Origin: Methylobacterium sp. Leaf112
GTDB lineage: Bacteria; Pseudomonadota; Alphaproteobacteria; Rhizobiales; Beijerinckiaceae
Length of the DNA stretch: 64,000 nt
NCBI RefSeq assembly: GCF_001423295.1
Contig: NZ_LMNG01000023.1
Coordinates: 124,856-188,855, forward strand
Direction: 5' to 3'
The notes beneath the pieces are model-generated. The model did not search any database. It worked only from the letters and a program-made list of their open reading frames with translations, and had not been told where the DNA came from. Of this stretch, positions 53,901 to 61,783 are shown piece by piece (positions within the stretch are counted from its first letter, which is position 1; each line of letters starts with the position of its first letter). Both the position numbers and the translations under genes were made by a program.

Positions 53901-54076
53901 ATGGTGGCGCCGGGCCAACGCGCCTGCACGATCATGGTCTTGATGGCGAAGGGCGGGTCCTCCTCGCGGCCGAGCTTCTCGTAGGCCAGCACGCCGGCGA
54001 TCACCGAGATCAGCATCAGGAACCAGACGAAGGAGCGGTGCTCCAGGGCCCATTCCGACAGGTTGAAGTTCTTCAC
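50984..54076 (-). CDS. RND-family efflux pump permease (TriC/HAE1-like)
   Basis: A 1030-residue inner-membrane proton-driven pump. It has the RND layout: a first helix (FVWFLMLISVIAGVLAY), a large periplasmic porter loop, then helices 2-6, a second porter loop and helices 8-12. The proton-relay pair is visible in LLVDDAMITVEMMVARLE (Asp403, Asp404). The N-terminus (LSEWALEHRSFVWF) and FPLLTGTLVTVAGFLPIGF-type sequence resemble the TriC/MdtB-like subgroup. It is the third gene after two adaptors. No outer-membrane channel gene is in the window, so it must share one encoded elsewhere. Substrates are unknown. Confidence 0.92.
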   Translation of the reverse strand: MKNFNLSEWALEHRSFVWFLMLISVIAGVLAYEKLGREEDPPFAIKTMIVQARWPGATIGDTLDQVTERIEKELQQIDAVDFSRSYTTPGQATVFVQLRETTPPKTIPAIFYQVRKRIGDIQGTFPQGMQGPFFNDEFGDVFGNVYAFTADGVSMRQLRDYVERVRAAVKSVPNAGKMILLGAQDEVIYLDFSVRKLAGLGLDMNSVIRTLQSQNAITPSGVIQAGPERVSVRVGGQFISEDSLRAINLRVNDRFFRLSDVAEISRGFTDPPTALFRFNGEPAIGLAIAMQPSGNLLTFGHDLKARMRKLEGELPVGVGIHLVSDQPKIVEEAVGGFTKALVEAVVIVLAVSFVSLGWRAGLVVSLSIPLVLAIVFVVMQVMGVTLQRISLGALIIALGLLVDDAMITVEMMVARLEVGDNLKKAATFAYTSTAFPMLTGTLVTVAGFLPIGFNGSSAGEYTYSLFVVIAASLLVSWVVAVLFAPLIGVKLLPATMKHKDHDRPGRLMRMFTAALLAAMRWRWTTVAACIGLLAAAIVGMGHVQQQFFPASDRPELLVDMTLPQNASIAETKAQMDRFEATLKGDPEIARWSSYVGQGAVRFYLPLDQQLGNAFFGQIVIETKSIEARERMKTKLEALARDQFVGTDFLIHSLDLGPPVGRPVQYRLSGPDLQALRGHALALANIVGGNAHLNVPTFDWNEPGKVLKVDIIQDKARQLGVTSEDIAGLLNGIVGGRAITQVRDSIYLVDVVGRAQAVERNSLDTLQTLQIPLANGSVVPLLAFATIGYELEQPIVWRRDRLPTITVRASIADGTQPQTVVTELDNSITAFGKSLPDGYTLAVGGAVEESAKGQGPIAAVAPVMLLTMAVFLMIQLQSFQKLFLVASVAPLGIIGVAAALLLFDKPMGFVAILGILALIGIIVRNSVILVTQIDEYERDGLAPWDAVVDATCHRMRPILLTAAAASFGLVPIAREVFWGPMAYAMIGGILAATFLTLFFLPALYVGWYRIKAPPRGTPRKTHGADGQVHAA

Positions 54077-54100
54077 GGGGTCAGTCTCGCTTCCGACCGG

Positions 54101-55183
54101 TTACGGCGTGGCGTCGGGCAGGCGCACGGCCTGGCCTTCGCTCAGCGAATGGATGCCGGCGACGACCACGCGGTCGCCGGCGGCCAGGCCTTGTGTGACG
54201 GTGGCGCGGCTGCCGTTCCGTCCCGTCACGGTGACGGGACGGCGGGTCACGGCCTTGCCGCTCGCGTCCACGAGCCAGACCGAATCCTGGCCATCCGTAT
54301 TCAACAGTGCCGTCGCCGGCAGGACGAAGCGGGGCGTGACGTTCCGCGAGAGGGAGACCGTGAGGGTCGAGCCGAGGCGGAAGGCCGGCGAAGGAGCGAG
54401 CAGTGTCATGCGGATGCGCCGGGTCCGGGTGACACGGTCGGCGAACGGCGCGGTCTCGCGGACCTTGGCCGTGGCCGTCACGTCGGGTGCGCTCTGGAGG
54501 GCGACGGTGAAGACCGCGTCCTTCGGCATGGCGCCGACGAGGTCCTCCGGGATGTCGACCACCGCCTCGCGCTCCTCGGGGCGAGCGAGGGTCAGCACCG
54601 CCTGGCCGGCGCTGAGCACCTGACCGACTTCGGCCGACCGCACGGTGACGACGCCGTCGAAATCGGCGTGGAGTTCGGTGTAGCCGATCTGGTCGCGGGC
54701 CTTCTGGAGGCTGGACTGGGCCTGGGCGAGACGGGCCTGGGCGGTGTCGCGGCTGGCGACCGCGCTGTCGAGCTGGGCCTGGGTGACGTTTCCGCCGGCG
54801 AGCAGCTTGCGGCGGCGGTTCTCCGTCGCGCCGGCATTCTCGGCCTGGGCCTCGGCATCGGCGAGGTCCGCCTCCGCACGTGTCAGGGCGAAGCGCGGCA
54901 CGACGGGATCGAGGGCGGCGAGGCGCTGCCCTTTCTTCACGACATCGCCCACGGTCACGTCGCGGGCCACCATGCGTCCGGCGATCTGGAAGCCGATCTC
55001 CGACTGGTAGCGCGGTGCCACGACCCCCGCGAAGGGGCCGAAAACTTCCGTTGCGACCGATTTGGCCGTGGTGGTCAGCACTGGGCGAACAGGGGCCGGA
55101 CCGGCCTCCTGCTCCGGCTTGCAGCCCCCCAAGACGAGGACCGCGAGGAAAGCCACGACGGCAGGAGCGGGGTGATGGTTCAC
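54101..55183 (-). CDS. RND efflux periplasmic adaptor, lipoprotein (second adaptor)
   Basis: A membrane-fusion protein of 360 residues with a lipoprotein signal (VLVLGGC, lipidated Cys21), a lipoyl/barrel-sandwich domain (AGVVAPRYQSEIGFQIAGRM), an alpha-hairpin (about 90-150 with LADAEAQAENAGATENRRRK) and a beta-barrel. It overlaps the first adaptor by 4 nt, and the pump gene starts 24 bp downstream. Two different adaptors in one operon are characteristic of the TriABC type, where both are needed for a working pump. Confidence 0.9.
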   Translation of the reverse strand: MNHHPAPAVVAFLAVLVLGGCKPEQEAGPAPVRPVLTTTAKSVATEVFGPFAGVVAPRYQSEIGFQIAGRMVARDVTVGDVVKKGQRLAALDPVVPRFALTRAEADLADAEAQAENAGATENRRRKLLAGGNVTQAQLDSAVASRDTAQARLAQAQSSLQKARDQIGYTELHADFDGVVTVRSAEVGQVLSAGQAVLTLARPEEREAVVDIPEDLVGAMPKDAVFTVALQSAPDVTATAKVRETAPFADRVTRTRRIRMTLLAPSPAFRLGSTLTVSLSRNVTPRFVLPATALLNTDGQDSVWLVDASGKAVTRRPVTVTGRNGSRATVTQGLAAGDRVVVAGIHSLSEGQAVRLPDATP

Positions 55184-56337
55184 GGGGCAACCCCCAGCAT
55201 CTGGGCGACGGCGACGACCTGGCCCGGTCGGAGCAGTTGGATACCGGCGATGACCACTTCCTCGCCGGGCTCGATCCCGCCCGCCAACGCGATGGTATCG
55301 GGGGCGTAGCGCTCCAGGGTGACCTTGCGCGGCGCCACGGTGCCGTCCTTGGGATCACGTACCCACACCGCAGGACCATCCTGCCAGCGGTAGAGGGCCG
55401 ACCACGGCAGGACGATGGCCTGGCGCGCGTGGAACTTGCCGGTGCCGATCACCACGGCGCCAAGGCTCATGCCCGGCGGGGTCGCTTGGAGCCCGACCTT
55501 GACCCTCACGGTGCCGGAAGCGGAATCCACGCTCGGCGAAATTTCGCGCACGCGGCCCACCGCCGTCACCTTGGGGTCGGCCTGGAGGGCGACGGCGACG
55601 GTCTCGCTTTCGGGTGGTGCCGCCAGCACCGCCTCGAAGATGTTGAACACCGCGTCGCGCGGGCCGTCCTGCGCCATGACCATCACGGTCTGGCCGGCCT
55701 GAACCACTTGGCCGACCTCGAAGGTTCGGCTGAGCACGATTCCGTCGACCCCGGCCTTGAGATCCGTGTAGGAAAATTGCTCCTGGGCCGTGCCGAGGGC
55801 CGCCTTGGCGGATTCCACCGCCGCCTGCGTGGTGCGCAACTGCTGCTCGGCGTCGTCGTAGCTCGGCCGCGTGGTGTAGCCGCCGGCCATCAGGCTTTCC
55901 TGGCGCTTGAAGCTGACCTTGGCCTGCGTCAGCAGGGCTTCGGCCGACGTCAGCGCCGCCTTCGCGTTGTCGAGGTTGGCCCGCTGCTCCTGCGGATCGA
56001 GGCGCGCCAGAACCTGATCGGCCCGGATGTGATCGCCGACCTCGACGAGGCGGCTGGCGATCTTGCCGGCGGTGCGGAACGAGACGTTGACCTGAGACTG
56101 CGCCTCGATGTCCCCGGTGAAGATGAGGTCCGAACTGATGGTGGTGCGCTGGGCCACCACCGTGCGAACCAGAGCGAGCTCTTGGCTCCTGTCGGTGCCG
56201 GCAATCCTGTCCGCGCCAGAACGAACGCTCTCGTCGGCCGCCGCGGGGACGGGAACTGCGGCAAGGACGGCCACGGTCACGAAAAGGGCCGCGCCGAGGA
56301 GAGCCGGCCAGGATCGGATCGGTGAAAAATCCGTCAT
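55180..56337 (-). CDS. RND efflux periplasmic adaptor (first adaptor)
   Basis: The 385-residue adaptor has a signal peptide (about 1-34, ending PVPAAADES) without a lipobox. Then come IFTGDIEAQSQVNVSFRTAG, typical of the barrel-sandwich domain, a coiled hairpin (LDPQEQRANLDNAKAALTSA, 20 residues) and the beta-barrel with SLGAVVIGTGKFH. It is first in the operon and divergent from a tetR gene, with about 94 bp between the two starts. It differs clearly from the second adaptor, so the pair is not a recent duplication. Confidence 0.9.
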   Translation of the reverse strand: MTDFSPIRSWPALLGAALFVTVAVLAAVPVPAAADESVRSGADRIAGTDRSQELALVRTVVAQRTTISSDLIFTGDIEAQSQVNVSFRTAGKIASRLVEVGDHIRADQVLARLDPQEQRANLDNAKAALTSAEALLTQAKVSFKRQESLMAGGYTTRPSYDDAEQQLRTTQAAVESAKAALGTAQEQFSYTDLKAGVDGIVLSRTFEVGQVVQAGQTVMVMAQDGPRDAVFNIFEAVLAAPPESETVAVALQADPKVTAVGRVREISPSVDSASGTVRVKVGLQATPPGMSLGAVVIGTGKFHARQAIVLPWSALYRWQDGPAVWVRDPKDGTVAPRKVTLERYAPDTIALAGGIEPGEEVVIAGIQLLRPGQVVAVAQMLGVAP

Positions 56338-56398
56338 CGCTTCCCGCTCGTCCCTCTCGCGACCCTATCGGTGGCGATCCTTATCGGCTATCTTACCG

Positions 56399-56412
56399 AC
56401 CGTCCAGACGGT
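56399..56412. promoter_or_regulatory. Palindromic operator candidate for the TetR regulator
   Basis: ACCGTC-CA-GACGGT is a perfect 14-bp palindrome (arms 56399-56404 and 56407-56412) in the 94-bp space between the adaptor operon and the tetR gene, 20 bp before the tetR ATG. Outer CTAT (56388-56391) and ATAG (56421-56424) extend the symmetry with a one-base offset. Position and size are those of TetR/AcrR operators that control both divergent units. Confidence 0.6.
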
Positions 56413-56431
56413 TTTTAGAAATAGGAACGTG

Positions 56432-57010
56432 ATGACCAAACCGCGCACGCGGCGCGAAGACCGCCCGGCGATCATCCTCGATGCGGCCGAGCGCCTGATC
56501 CGCCGCGTGGGGACACGCACCCTGACCATCGATGCGGTGGCGGCGGAGGCCGGCCTGAGCAAGGGCGGCGTGCTGCATCATTACGGCTCGAAAGACGCGC
56601 TGATCCAGGCGCTGGCCGAGCGCAAGCTCGGGATGATCCGCGACAGCATCGCGGCCCACGAGGCGGCTCAGGGACCCGGTCCGGCCGCTCTCCCTCTGGC
56701 GCTCATCGCCCATGTCCGGCAGGTCTACGCCGACGAAGAGGGATTTCCCCGCGCCCTCCTGCTGGCATCGGCGGAGAATCCCGAGGCCTTCGCAGGCTTC
56801 AACACATTCCTGAAGGACCGCCTCGCCCAGATGGAAGACGTCGCCCGCTGCCCCGGCGCGGGTGCGGTGCTGACCTTCGCGACGCTCGGCCTGCTCCTGA
56901 CGCGGACGCTCGGCTTCCACACCATCGAGGGTGCGGATCTGGCTCGTTTGTTCGACGCCATGGAGCGATTCGCGCGGGATCTTCCCAAAGGCGACCCGGA
57001 CCGGGCGTGA
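56432..57010 (+). CDS. TetR/AcrR family transcriptional regulator
   Basis: The 192-residue protein has an N-terminal TetR helix-turn-helix (about residues 9-55): ILDAAERLIRRVGTRTLTID, then EAGLSKGGVLHHYGSKDALI (20 residues). The ligand-binding C-domain has the TetR_C pattern seen in regulators with DEEGFPRALLLASAENP. It is divergent from the two-adaptor efflux operon and most likely represses it together with itself. ATG 56432 is chosen; a GTG immediately upstream in the same frame is possible. Stop lies 3 bp from the convergent HDAC gene. Confidence 0.9.
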   Translation: MTKPRTRREDRPAIILDAAERLIRRVGTRTLTIDAVAAEAGLSKGGVLHHYGSKDALIQALAERKLGMIRDSIAAHEAAQGPGPAALPLALIAHVRQVYADEEGFPRALLLASAENPEAFAGFNTFLKDRLAQMEDVARCPGAGAVLTFATLGLLLTRTLGFHTIEGADLARLFDAMERFARDLPKGDPDRA

Positions 57011-57013
57011 CGC

Positions 57014-57919
57014 TCAGGCGGCCTGCGCCGCCATGGCCTCGAACACACCGGCATGGCGGGCCGCGAGGGCATCGATATCGGTTGCGTAGCCGCCGCCGAT
57101 CACCGCCACGAGGGGAATGTTGCGGGATCGCGCCGCCGCGACGACCAAGCGGTCCCGAGCGGACAGCCCCGCATCCGTGAGGGCGAGGCGACCGAGACGA
57201 TCGTCGCGGTGGGGATCGACGCCGGCGTTGTAGAAGACGAGATCCGGAGCGAGCGCATCGAGGAGGGGGCCGACATGGGCTTCTAGAGCGGCGAGGTACG
57301 CCGCGTCCTCGAGCCCGTCGGGCAGGCCGACATCGCGGTCGCCTGCGATCTTGCGGGCCGGGTAGTTCCTCTCGGCGTGGAGCGAGAACGTGAACAGGTC
57401 CGGCGTGCCCGACAGGCAATCGGCGGTGCCATCGCCCTGGTGCACGTCGCAATCGATCACCACGGCGCGGGCGATGGTGCCCTCCCGGTGAAGGGTACGG
57501 GCCGCGATGGCGACATCGTTGAAGATGCAGAACCCGGCCCCGCCGCTGCGGCGGGCATGGTGACTCCCCCCGGCGGCGCTTCCCGCGAGGCCATGCGCCA
57601 GGGCGAGTCGCGCCGCCAGCAGGGTCCCGGCGACGGAGGCCCGCGAACGCGCGACCACGCTCGCTTCCACGGGCAGCCCGATCTCCCGCGCGACGGCGCG
57701 CGGGACGTCGTGGGCGAAGACGGATTCGACGTAGGCCCGGTCGTGCACCCCGGCGATGAGATCCACATCCGCCGGCTCGGGACGCACGAATCCCCCCGGC
57801 GCGAGGCCCCGCGCCTGGAGGATCTCGGACAGGCGGCGGTACTTGCCCATGGGGAAGCGGTGCCCGTCCGGCAGGCTCGCCTGATAGTCCGGGTGATAGA
57901 CGATGGGCGGGACCGTCAC
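57014..57919 (-). CDS. Histone-deacetylase-family (arginase-fold) deacetylase
   Basis: The 301-residue protein is an HDAC-superfamily enzyme near the class IV/acetoin-utilisation type. It shows His120-His121 (GGSHHA), GFCIFNDVAIAA, the zinc site DCDVHQGDGT (Asp158, His160), FYNAGVDPH (late Asp) and GGGYATD. These hydrolases remove acetyl groups from proteins or polyamines; in bacteria the substrate is generally unknown. A single gene; the start at 57919 gives the family N-terminus (IVYHPDYQASLP). An ATG start fits with no closer alternative. Confidence 0.85.
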   Translation of the reverse strand: MTVPPIVYHPDYQASLPDGHRFPMGKYRRLSEILQARGLAPGGFVRPEPADVDLIAGVHDRAYVESVFAHDVPRAVAREIGLPVEASVVARSRASVAGTLLAARLALAHGLAGSAAGGSHHARRSGGAGFCIFNDVAIAARTLHREGTIARAVVIDCDVHQGDGTADCLSGTPDLFTFSLHAERNYPARKIAGDRDVGLPDGLEDAAYLAALEAHVGPLLDALAPDLVFYNAGVDPHRDDRLGRLALTDAGLSARDRLVVAAARSRNIPLVAVIGGGYATDIDALAARHAGVFEAMAAQAA

Positions 57920-58078
57920 GCCCCCGCGGCCTCCGCTCCGTGGACCATCCCCCGCATTCCCGCCCCCACGCCGCCCATCCCGCAGACCTTGTCATACGAC
58001 TGAAGCCGAGGGGCTGTTAGGGCCGTTCGGACGACCGGGGCGCGGCACGATGTCGGCCTCGGCGCGGGAGACCCGGAC

Positions 58079-59236
58079 ATGATGGACGCCTGGACCGGAA
58101 CGGACCTTGCCCTGATCTTGTGTCTCGCCCTGACGCTGATCAACCTCGCCAGCCTCGGGCTGGCGGGTCTGCGTCTCGGGGGACGGCGCGGCGCCTCGAT
58201 CTTCCCCACGAAAGCGCCGATCTCCCTGGTGCGCCCGGTCTGCGGCCTCGAGGCCTTCAGCGAGGAGATGCTCACCCGGGGCTTTCGCCTCGAGCATCCT
58301 GACTACGAACTCATCTTCTGCGTGGCCGACCGGGCCGACCCCATCGTGCCCCTGCTCCACCGCCTGATGGCCGCTCACCCGGAGATTCCGTCGCGCCTCA
58401 TCGTCGGCGACGAGCGGATCAGCGACAATCCGAAGCTCAACAATTGCGTCCGCGGCTGGGAGGCGGCGCGTCACGACTGGGTGGTGTTGGCCGATTCCAA
58501 CGTCCTGATGCCACCGGATTATCTCCAGCGGCTCCAGTCGGCATGGCGTCACGACACCGGCCTCGTCTGCTCGACGCCCATCGGGGCCCGGCCGGACGGC
58601 TTCTGCGCCGAGATCGAATGCGCGTTCCTCAACACCCTCCAGGCCCGCTGGCAATATGCCGGCGAGGCCGTGGGCCTCGGCTTCGCCCAGGGCAAGAGCA
58701 TGCTGTGGCACAAGCCGTTCCTGGAAGCCCGCGGCGGCATCCGCGCCCTCGCGGCCGAGATCGCCGAGGACGCGGCGGCGACGAAGCTCGTGCGGGCGGC
58801 CGGCGCCCGGGTCCATCTCGTGGCGAGCCCGTTCGAGCAGCCCCTGGGGCGGCGAAAGCCCGCCGAAGTCTGGGCGCGCCAGTTGCGCTGGGCGCGCCTG
58901 CGCCGCGTCACCTTTCCGGCGTTCTTCGCACCCGAGATCGGCACCGGTCCGGTCCTGCCCTTCGGCATCGCCCTCCTGTCGGTTCCATCGACGACCCTCG
59001 CGGGTTGGCTGTGCGCTCTGGCCGCCCTCTGGTACAGCGCGGAGTACGGCCTCGCGGTTCGAGCTGGATGGTATCGTGGGCCGCGCCTTCTCCTCGCCTT
59101 CCTCGTCCGCGACGCCGTCTTCCCGGTGATCTGGATCGGCGCCTGGATGCGGGGCGCGGTTCTCTGGCGCGGCAACCCCATGGATATTCGACCGAAGGCA
59201 CCGGCCCGCCTGAGCACCCGGGTGACGGCGGCCTGA
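58079..59236 (+). CDS. Ceramide glucosyltransferase-like GT21 enzyme
   Basis: The 385-residue protein has an N-terminal membrane helix (about 9-30), a GT-A domain and C-terminal membrane helices (about 290-345). It shows the processive-type D,D,D(Q/R)xxRW signature of GT21: FCVADRAD (Asp84, Asp87), VLADSNVLMP (Asp139), AEIAEDAAATKL (Glu230/Asp231) and RQLRW (267-271). Family members move glucose or related sugars to ceramide or hopanoid-type lipids at the membrane (HpnI, which acts on hopanoid head groups, is related). Lipid acceptor not determined here. The glutamine amidotransferase gene follows after 38 bp. Confidence 0.82.
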   Translation: MMDAWTGTDLALILCLALTLINLASLGLAGLRLGGRRGASIFPTKAPISLVRPVCGLEAFSEEMLTRGFRLEHPDYELIFCVADRADPIVPLLHRLMAAHPEIPSRLIVGDERISDNPKLNNCVRGWEAARHDWVVLADSNVLMPPDYLQRLQSAWRHDTGLVCSTPIGARPDGFCAEIECAFLNTLQARWQYAGEAVGLGFAQGKSMLWHKPFLEARGGIRALAAEIAEDAAATKLVRAAGARVHLVASPFEQPLGRRKPAEVWARQLRWARLRRVTFPAFFAPEIGTGPVLPFGIALLSVPSTTLAGWLCALAALWYSAEYGLAVRAGWYRGPRLLLAFLVRDAVFPVIWIGAWMRGAVLWRGNPMDIRPKAPARLSTRVTAA

Positions 59237-59274
59237 GCTTCCGGTGCGGCCGGCGCCCTGGTAAGCCGCCCGTC

Positions 59275-59976
59275 ATGAAGATCGGCATCCTCGAGACCGG
59301 CGATCCGCCCGAGCGCCTGAGTGACCGCTACCCGTCCTACGGGCGGATGGTGGCCGATCTCGTCGGGCCCGGCCATGCCTATACGCACTATGCCGTCGCG
59401 CGTGGGACCCTTCCGGCGGGCCCCTCGGAGCAGGACGCCTACCTCATCACCGGGTCCCCGGCGGGCGTCTACGAACCGCTGCCCTGGATCGCCGCCCTCA
59501 TCGGGTTCCTGCGCACGGTGCCGCCCGAAACGCCGCTGGTGGGCATCTGCTTCGGTCATCAGGTCATGGCCGCCGCCTTCGGCGGGCGGGTGGCGAAATC
59601 GCCCAAGGGCTGGGGCATCGGCCTGCACACCTACCGGGTCCGGGCTCGTGCCGCTTGGATGGACGACGTCACCGAAATCGCCGTCCCGGCGATCCATCAG
59701 GATCAGGTTCTGGAGCCGCCGCCCGGCACCCTGACCCTCGCGGGCAGCAGCTTCACGCCGTACGGCATCCTCAATTACCGCGACCGGCGCGCGATTTCGT
59801 TCCAGGTCCACCCGGAATTCGCGTCCGACTACGCCCTGGCCCTCGTCGCCGGCCACAGCCCTGCGGTACCGCACGAGCCGGCGGTGCACGCAGCAGCCCT
59901 CGCCTCGCTGGCGCGAGCCAACGACGGACCACGCCTCGGCGGCTGGATCAGGCGATTTCTGGAGACCGGAGCGTGA
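59275..59976 (+). CDS. Class I glutamine amidotransferase-like protein
   Basis: The 233-residue stand-alone protein has the triad of class I GATases: the nucleophile elbow VGICFGHQ with Cys92, and VHPEF with His179 and Glu181. It resembles GMP-synthase-like amidotransferases and gamma-glutamyl hydrolases that act on free gamma-glutamyl compounds. No synthase partner is encoded next to it, so the acceptor is unknown. ATG 59275 gives the standard first strand MKIGILETGD. tRNA-Leu lies 3 bp after the stop on the opposite strand. Confidence 0.85.
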   Translation: MKIGILETGDPPERLSDRYPSYGRMVADLVGPGHAYTHYAVARGTLPAGPSEQDAYLITGSPAGVYEPLPWIAALIGFLRTVPPETPLVGICFGHQVMAAAFGGRVAKSPKGWGIGLHTYRVRARAAWMDDVTEIAVPAIHQDQVLEPPPGTLTLAGSSFTPYGILNYRDRRAISFQVHPEFASDYALALVAGHSPAVPHEPAVHAAALASLARANDGPRLGGWIRRFLETGA

Positions 59977-59979
59977 CGA

Positions 59980-60064
59980 TGGTGCGGGCGGTCGGAATCG
60001 AACCGACACTCCTTGCGGAACCGGATTTTGAGTCCGGCGCGTCTACCAATTCCACCACGCCCGC
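59980..60064 (-). tRNA. tRNA-Leu (anticodon CAA)
   Basis: On the minus strand an 85-nt cloverleaf can be drawn: 7-bp acceptor stem GCGGGCG/CGCCCGC, D-arm with GGTGGAATTGGTAGAC, anticodon stem CCGGA/TCCGG with loop CTCAAAA, a long variable arm (TTCCGCAAGGAG), and T-arm GTCGG-TTCGATT-CCGAC. The anticodon CAA (60028-60030) reads UUG leucine codons. The discriminator is A (59983) and the 3' CCA is encoded (59980-59982). The long variable arm confirms a class II tRNA. Confidence 0.97.
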
Positions 60065-60210
60065 GATGAACGCCTCATGGCACACCTTCGTGATTCGAGC
60101 CAGTGGCGATTTTCCACGGCCGCGTGCTCGCCACGCCCTTTGGCCTATGCTCAAAGGGCAGTGCTTTTCCACCCCATCCATTCGGATTCCGCCAAGCCCA
60201 TGATCCGTCC

Positions 60211-60792
60211 ATGATCCGCCGCCTGTACGAATGGATCCTCGCGCTCGCGGGCAAGCCGTCGGCGCCGTGGGCGCTGGGCGCGGTGTCGTTCGCCGAGAGT
60301 TCGTTCTTCCCGGTACCGCCCGACGTGATGATGGTGCCCATGGCGGTGAGCAGGCCCGACCGGGTGTGGTTCTACGCCCTCATCACCACCCTGACCTCGG
60401 TGGCCGGCGGCGTGCTCGGCTACGCCATCGGCGCCCTGCTGTTCGATTCCGTCGGCCAATGGGTGTTCCGGGTCTATGGCCTGTCCGAGAAGGCCGCGAC
60501 GTTCCAGGCGTCCTACGCCGAGTACGGCCATTGGGTGATCCTGCTGAAGGGGCTGACCCCGATCCCATTCAAGCTCGTGACCATCACCTCGGGTTTCGCC
60601 CATTACGACCTGTTCTGGTTCGTGGTTCTGTCCCTCGTCACCCGGGGCGCGCGCTTCTTCCTCCTGGCGGGACTTCTCGGGCGCTACGGCGTTCAGATCC
60701 GCGGGGTGCTCGACCGGCACCTCAACGTCGTCGCAGCCATCGCGGTCGCGGTGATCATCCTCGGCTTCGTCCTGTTCAAGGTGCTTCTGTAA
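60211..60792 (+). CDS. VTT/DedA-like (YqaA family) membrane protein
   Basis: The 193-residue protein has four to five membrane helices and the VTT (SNARE-associated) pattern: FAESSFFPVPPDVMMVPMA near residue 27, then LGYAIGALLFDSVG and LKGLTPIPFKLVTITSGFA (the F.P.R-like re-entrant loop). DedA/YqaA proteins are lipid scramblases or transporters of undecaprenyl phosphate type in other bacteria; the substrate here is unknown. ATG 60211 is followed by MIRRLYEWIL. dsbB follows after 1 bp, so they are co-transcribed. Confidence 0.82.
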   Translation: MIRRLYEWILALAGKPSAPWALGAVSFAESSFFPVPPDVMMVPMAVSRPDRVWFYALITTLTSVAGGVLGYAIGALLFDSVGQWVFRVYGLSEKAATFQASYAEYGHWVILLKGLTPIPFKLVTITSGFAHYDLFWFVVLSLVTRGARFFLLAGLLGRYGVQIRGVLDRHLNVVAAIAVAVIILGFVLFKVLL

Positions 60793-60793
60793 G

Positions 60794-61282
60794 ATGAACT
60801 ACGCGACCCTGCTGCGCCTGCGCCGGAGCGCCCTGATCCTCGTCGTCGGCGCGGTGGTGACCCTGGCGGCGGCGCTCTATTTCCAGTTCGTGCTTGGCTA
60901 CGTGCCGTGCAAGCTCTGCCTCGAGGAGCGCATTCCGTACTACGCGGCGATCCCCCTCGGGATCCTCGCCCTCGTGCTTCCGGAACGCCTGAGCCGCGTT
61001 GCCCTGGGCCTGGCCGCCCTCGGGCTGCTCTACGGCGCCGGGTTGAGCGTCTATCACGCCGGCGCCGAGTGGGCGCTCTGGGCCGGTCCGACGGATTGCG
61101 GCGGGGGTACCGGGGCGGCACCCGCCACGGTCACGGATTTCCGCGCGACCCTCGAGACCACGCGGGTGGCCGATTGCTCCACCGCCGCTTGGCGGTTCCT
61201 GGGCGTCTCGCTCGCCGGCTGGAACGCCGTGGTGGCGTTCGTCCTCGCGTCCATTTCGGGCACGGCCGCCGCGAAGCGCTGA
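60794..61282 (+). CDS. dsbB: Disulfide bond formation protein B
   Basis: DsbB reoxidises DsbA in the periplasm and passes electrons to quinone. The 162-residue protein has four membrane helices and the two cysteine pairs: C39-KLC-42 in the first periplasmic loop (YVPCKLCLEER), and Cys102 (PTDCGGG) with Cys128 (VADCSTAAWRF) in the second. It is closely joined to the upstream VTT gene and converges on the DUF1178 gene (5 bp between stops). The partner dsbA is not in the window. Confidence 0.92.
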   Translation: MNYATLLRLRRSALILVVGAVVTLAAALYFQFVLGYVPCKLCLEERIPYYAAIPLGILALVLPERLSRVALGLAALGLLYGAGLSVYHAGAEWALWAGPTDCGGGTGAAPATVTDFRATLETTRVADCSTAAWRFLGVSLAGWNAVVAFVLASISGTAAAKR

Positions 61283-61287
61283 TGGGG

Positions 61288-61764
61288 TCAGTGCCGGTCG
61301 TCGGGGGCCGGCGGCAGGGGCGCCACCTCGATACCCTCTTCGACGAGGGCTCGAGCTTCCTTGAGGCTGGCTTCGCCGTAGATCGGGCGGGTCGGGCTCT
61401 CGCCGTAGTGCATCCGGCGCGCCTCCTCGGGAAACGCCGTGCCGACATCGTCGGCAGTGCTGGTGACGTGCTCGCGCACGGCTCGCATGAGTGCGCGAAC
61501 GCGCTGTTCGGGCTCCGAGAACACGGGTGTCGGCGCAGGAGCGGGGACTGGCGCCACCTCGGGCACATCGGCAGCGGGACTGCGAGCCACCGCACGATCG
61601 GTGCGGGCGATGGCCGGGGCCATCATTCCCTTGGCCACCCGCGCGGATCCGCAGACCGGACACGCCACCAGCCCACGCGCGGCCTGGTCGTCGTAGGATT
61701 CGCTCGACGGAAACCAACTCTCGAAGGCGTGGCTGCCATCGCAGACGAGGGTATACCGGATCAT
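61288..61764 (-). CDS. DUF1178 family protein
   Basis: The 158-residue protein begins MIRYTLVCDGSHAFESWFPS, the hallmark of DUF1178, with a likely metal-binding set Cys8 and C35-PVC-38 (zinc-ribbon-like). The middle is a Pro/Ala linker; the C-terminus has EEARRMHYGESPTRPIYGEA (20 residues), also conserved in the family. Function unknown. It follows the nitrilase-family gene by 19 bp and, with grxC, forms an operon order (grxC-amidase-DUF1178) that is common in alphaproteobacteria. Confidence 0.87.
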   Translation of the reverse strand: MIRYTLVCDGSHAFESWFPSSESYDDQAARGLVACPVCGSARVAKGMMAPAIARTDRAVARSPAADVPEVAPVPAPAPTPVFSEPEQRVRALMRAVREHVTSTADDVGTAFPEEARRMHYGESPTRPIYGEASLKEARALVEEGIEVAPLPPAPDDRH

Positions 61765-61783
61765 GGGCGGACTCGGGTCGGGA

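Noticed and set aside
53366..55309. Plus-strand 647-codon frame in the efflux operon
   Set aside because: Antisense to the pump and adaptor genes; His/Asp/Gly-rich translation without motifs.
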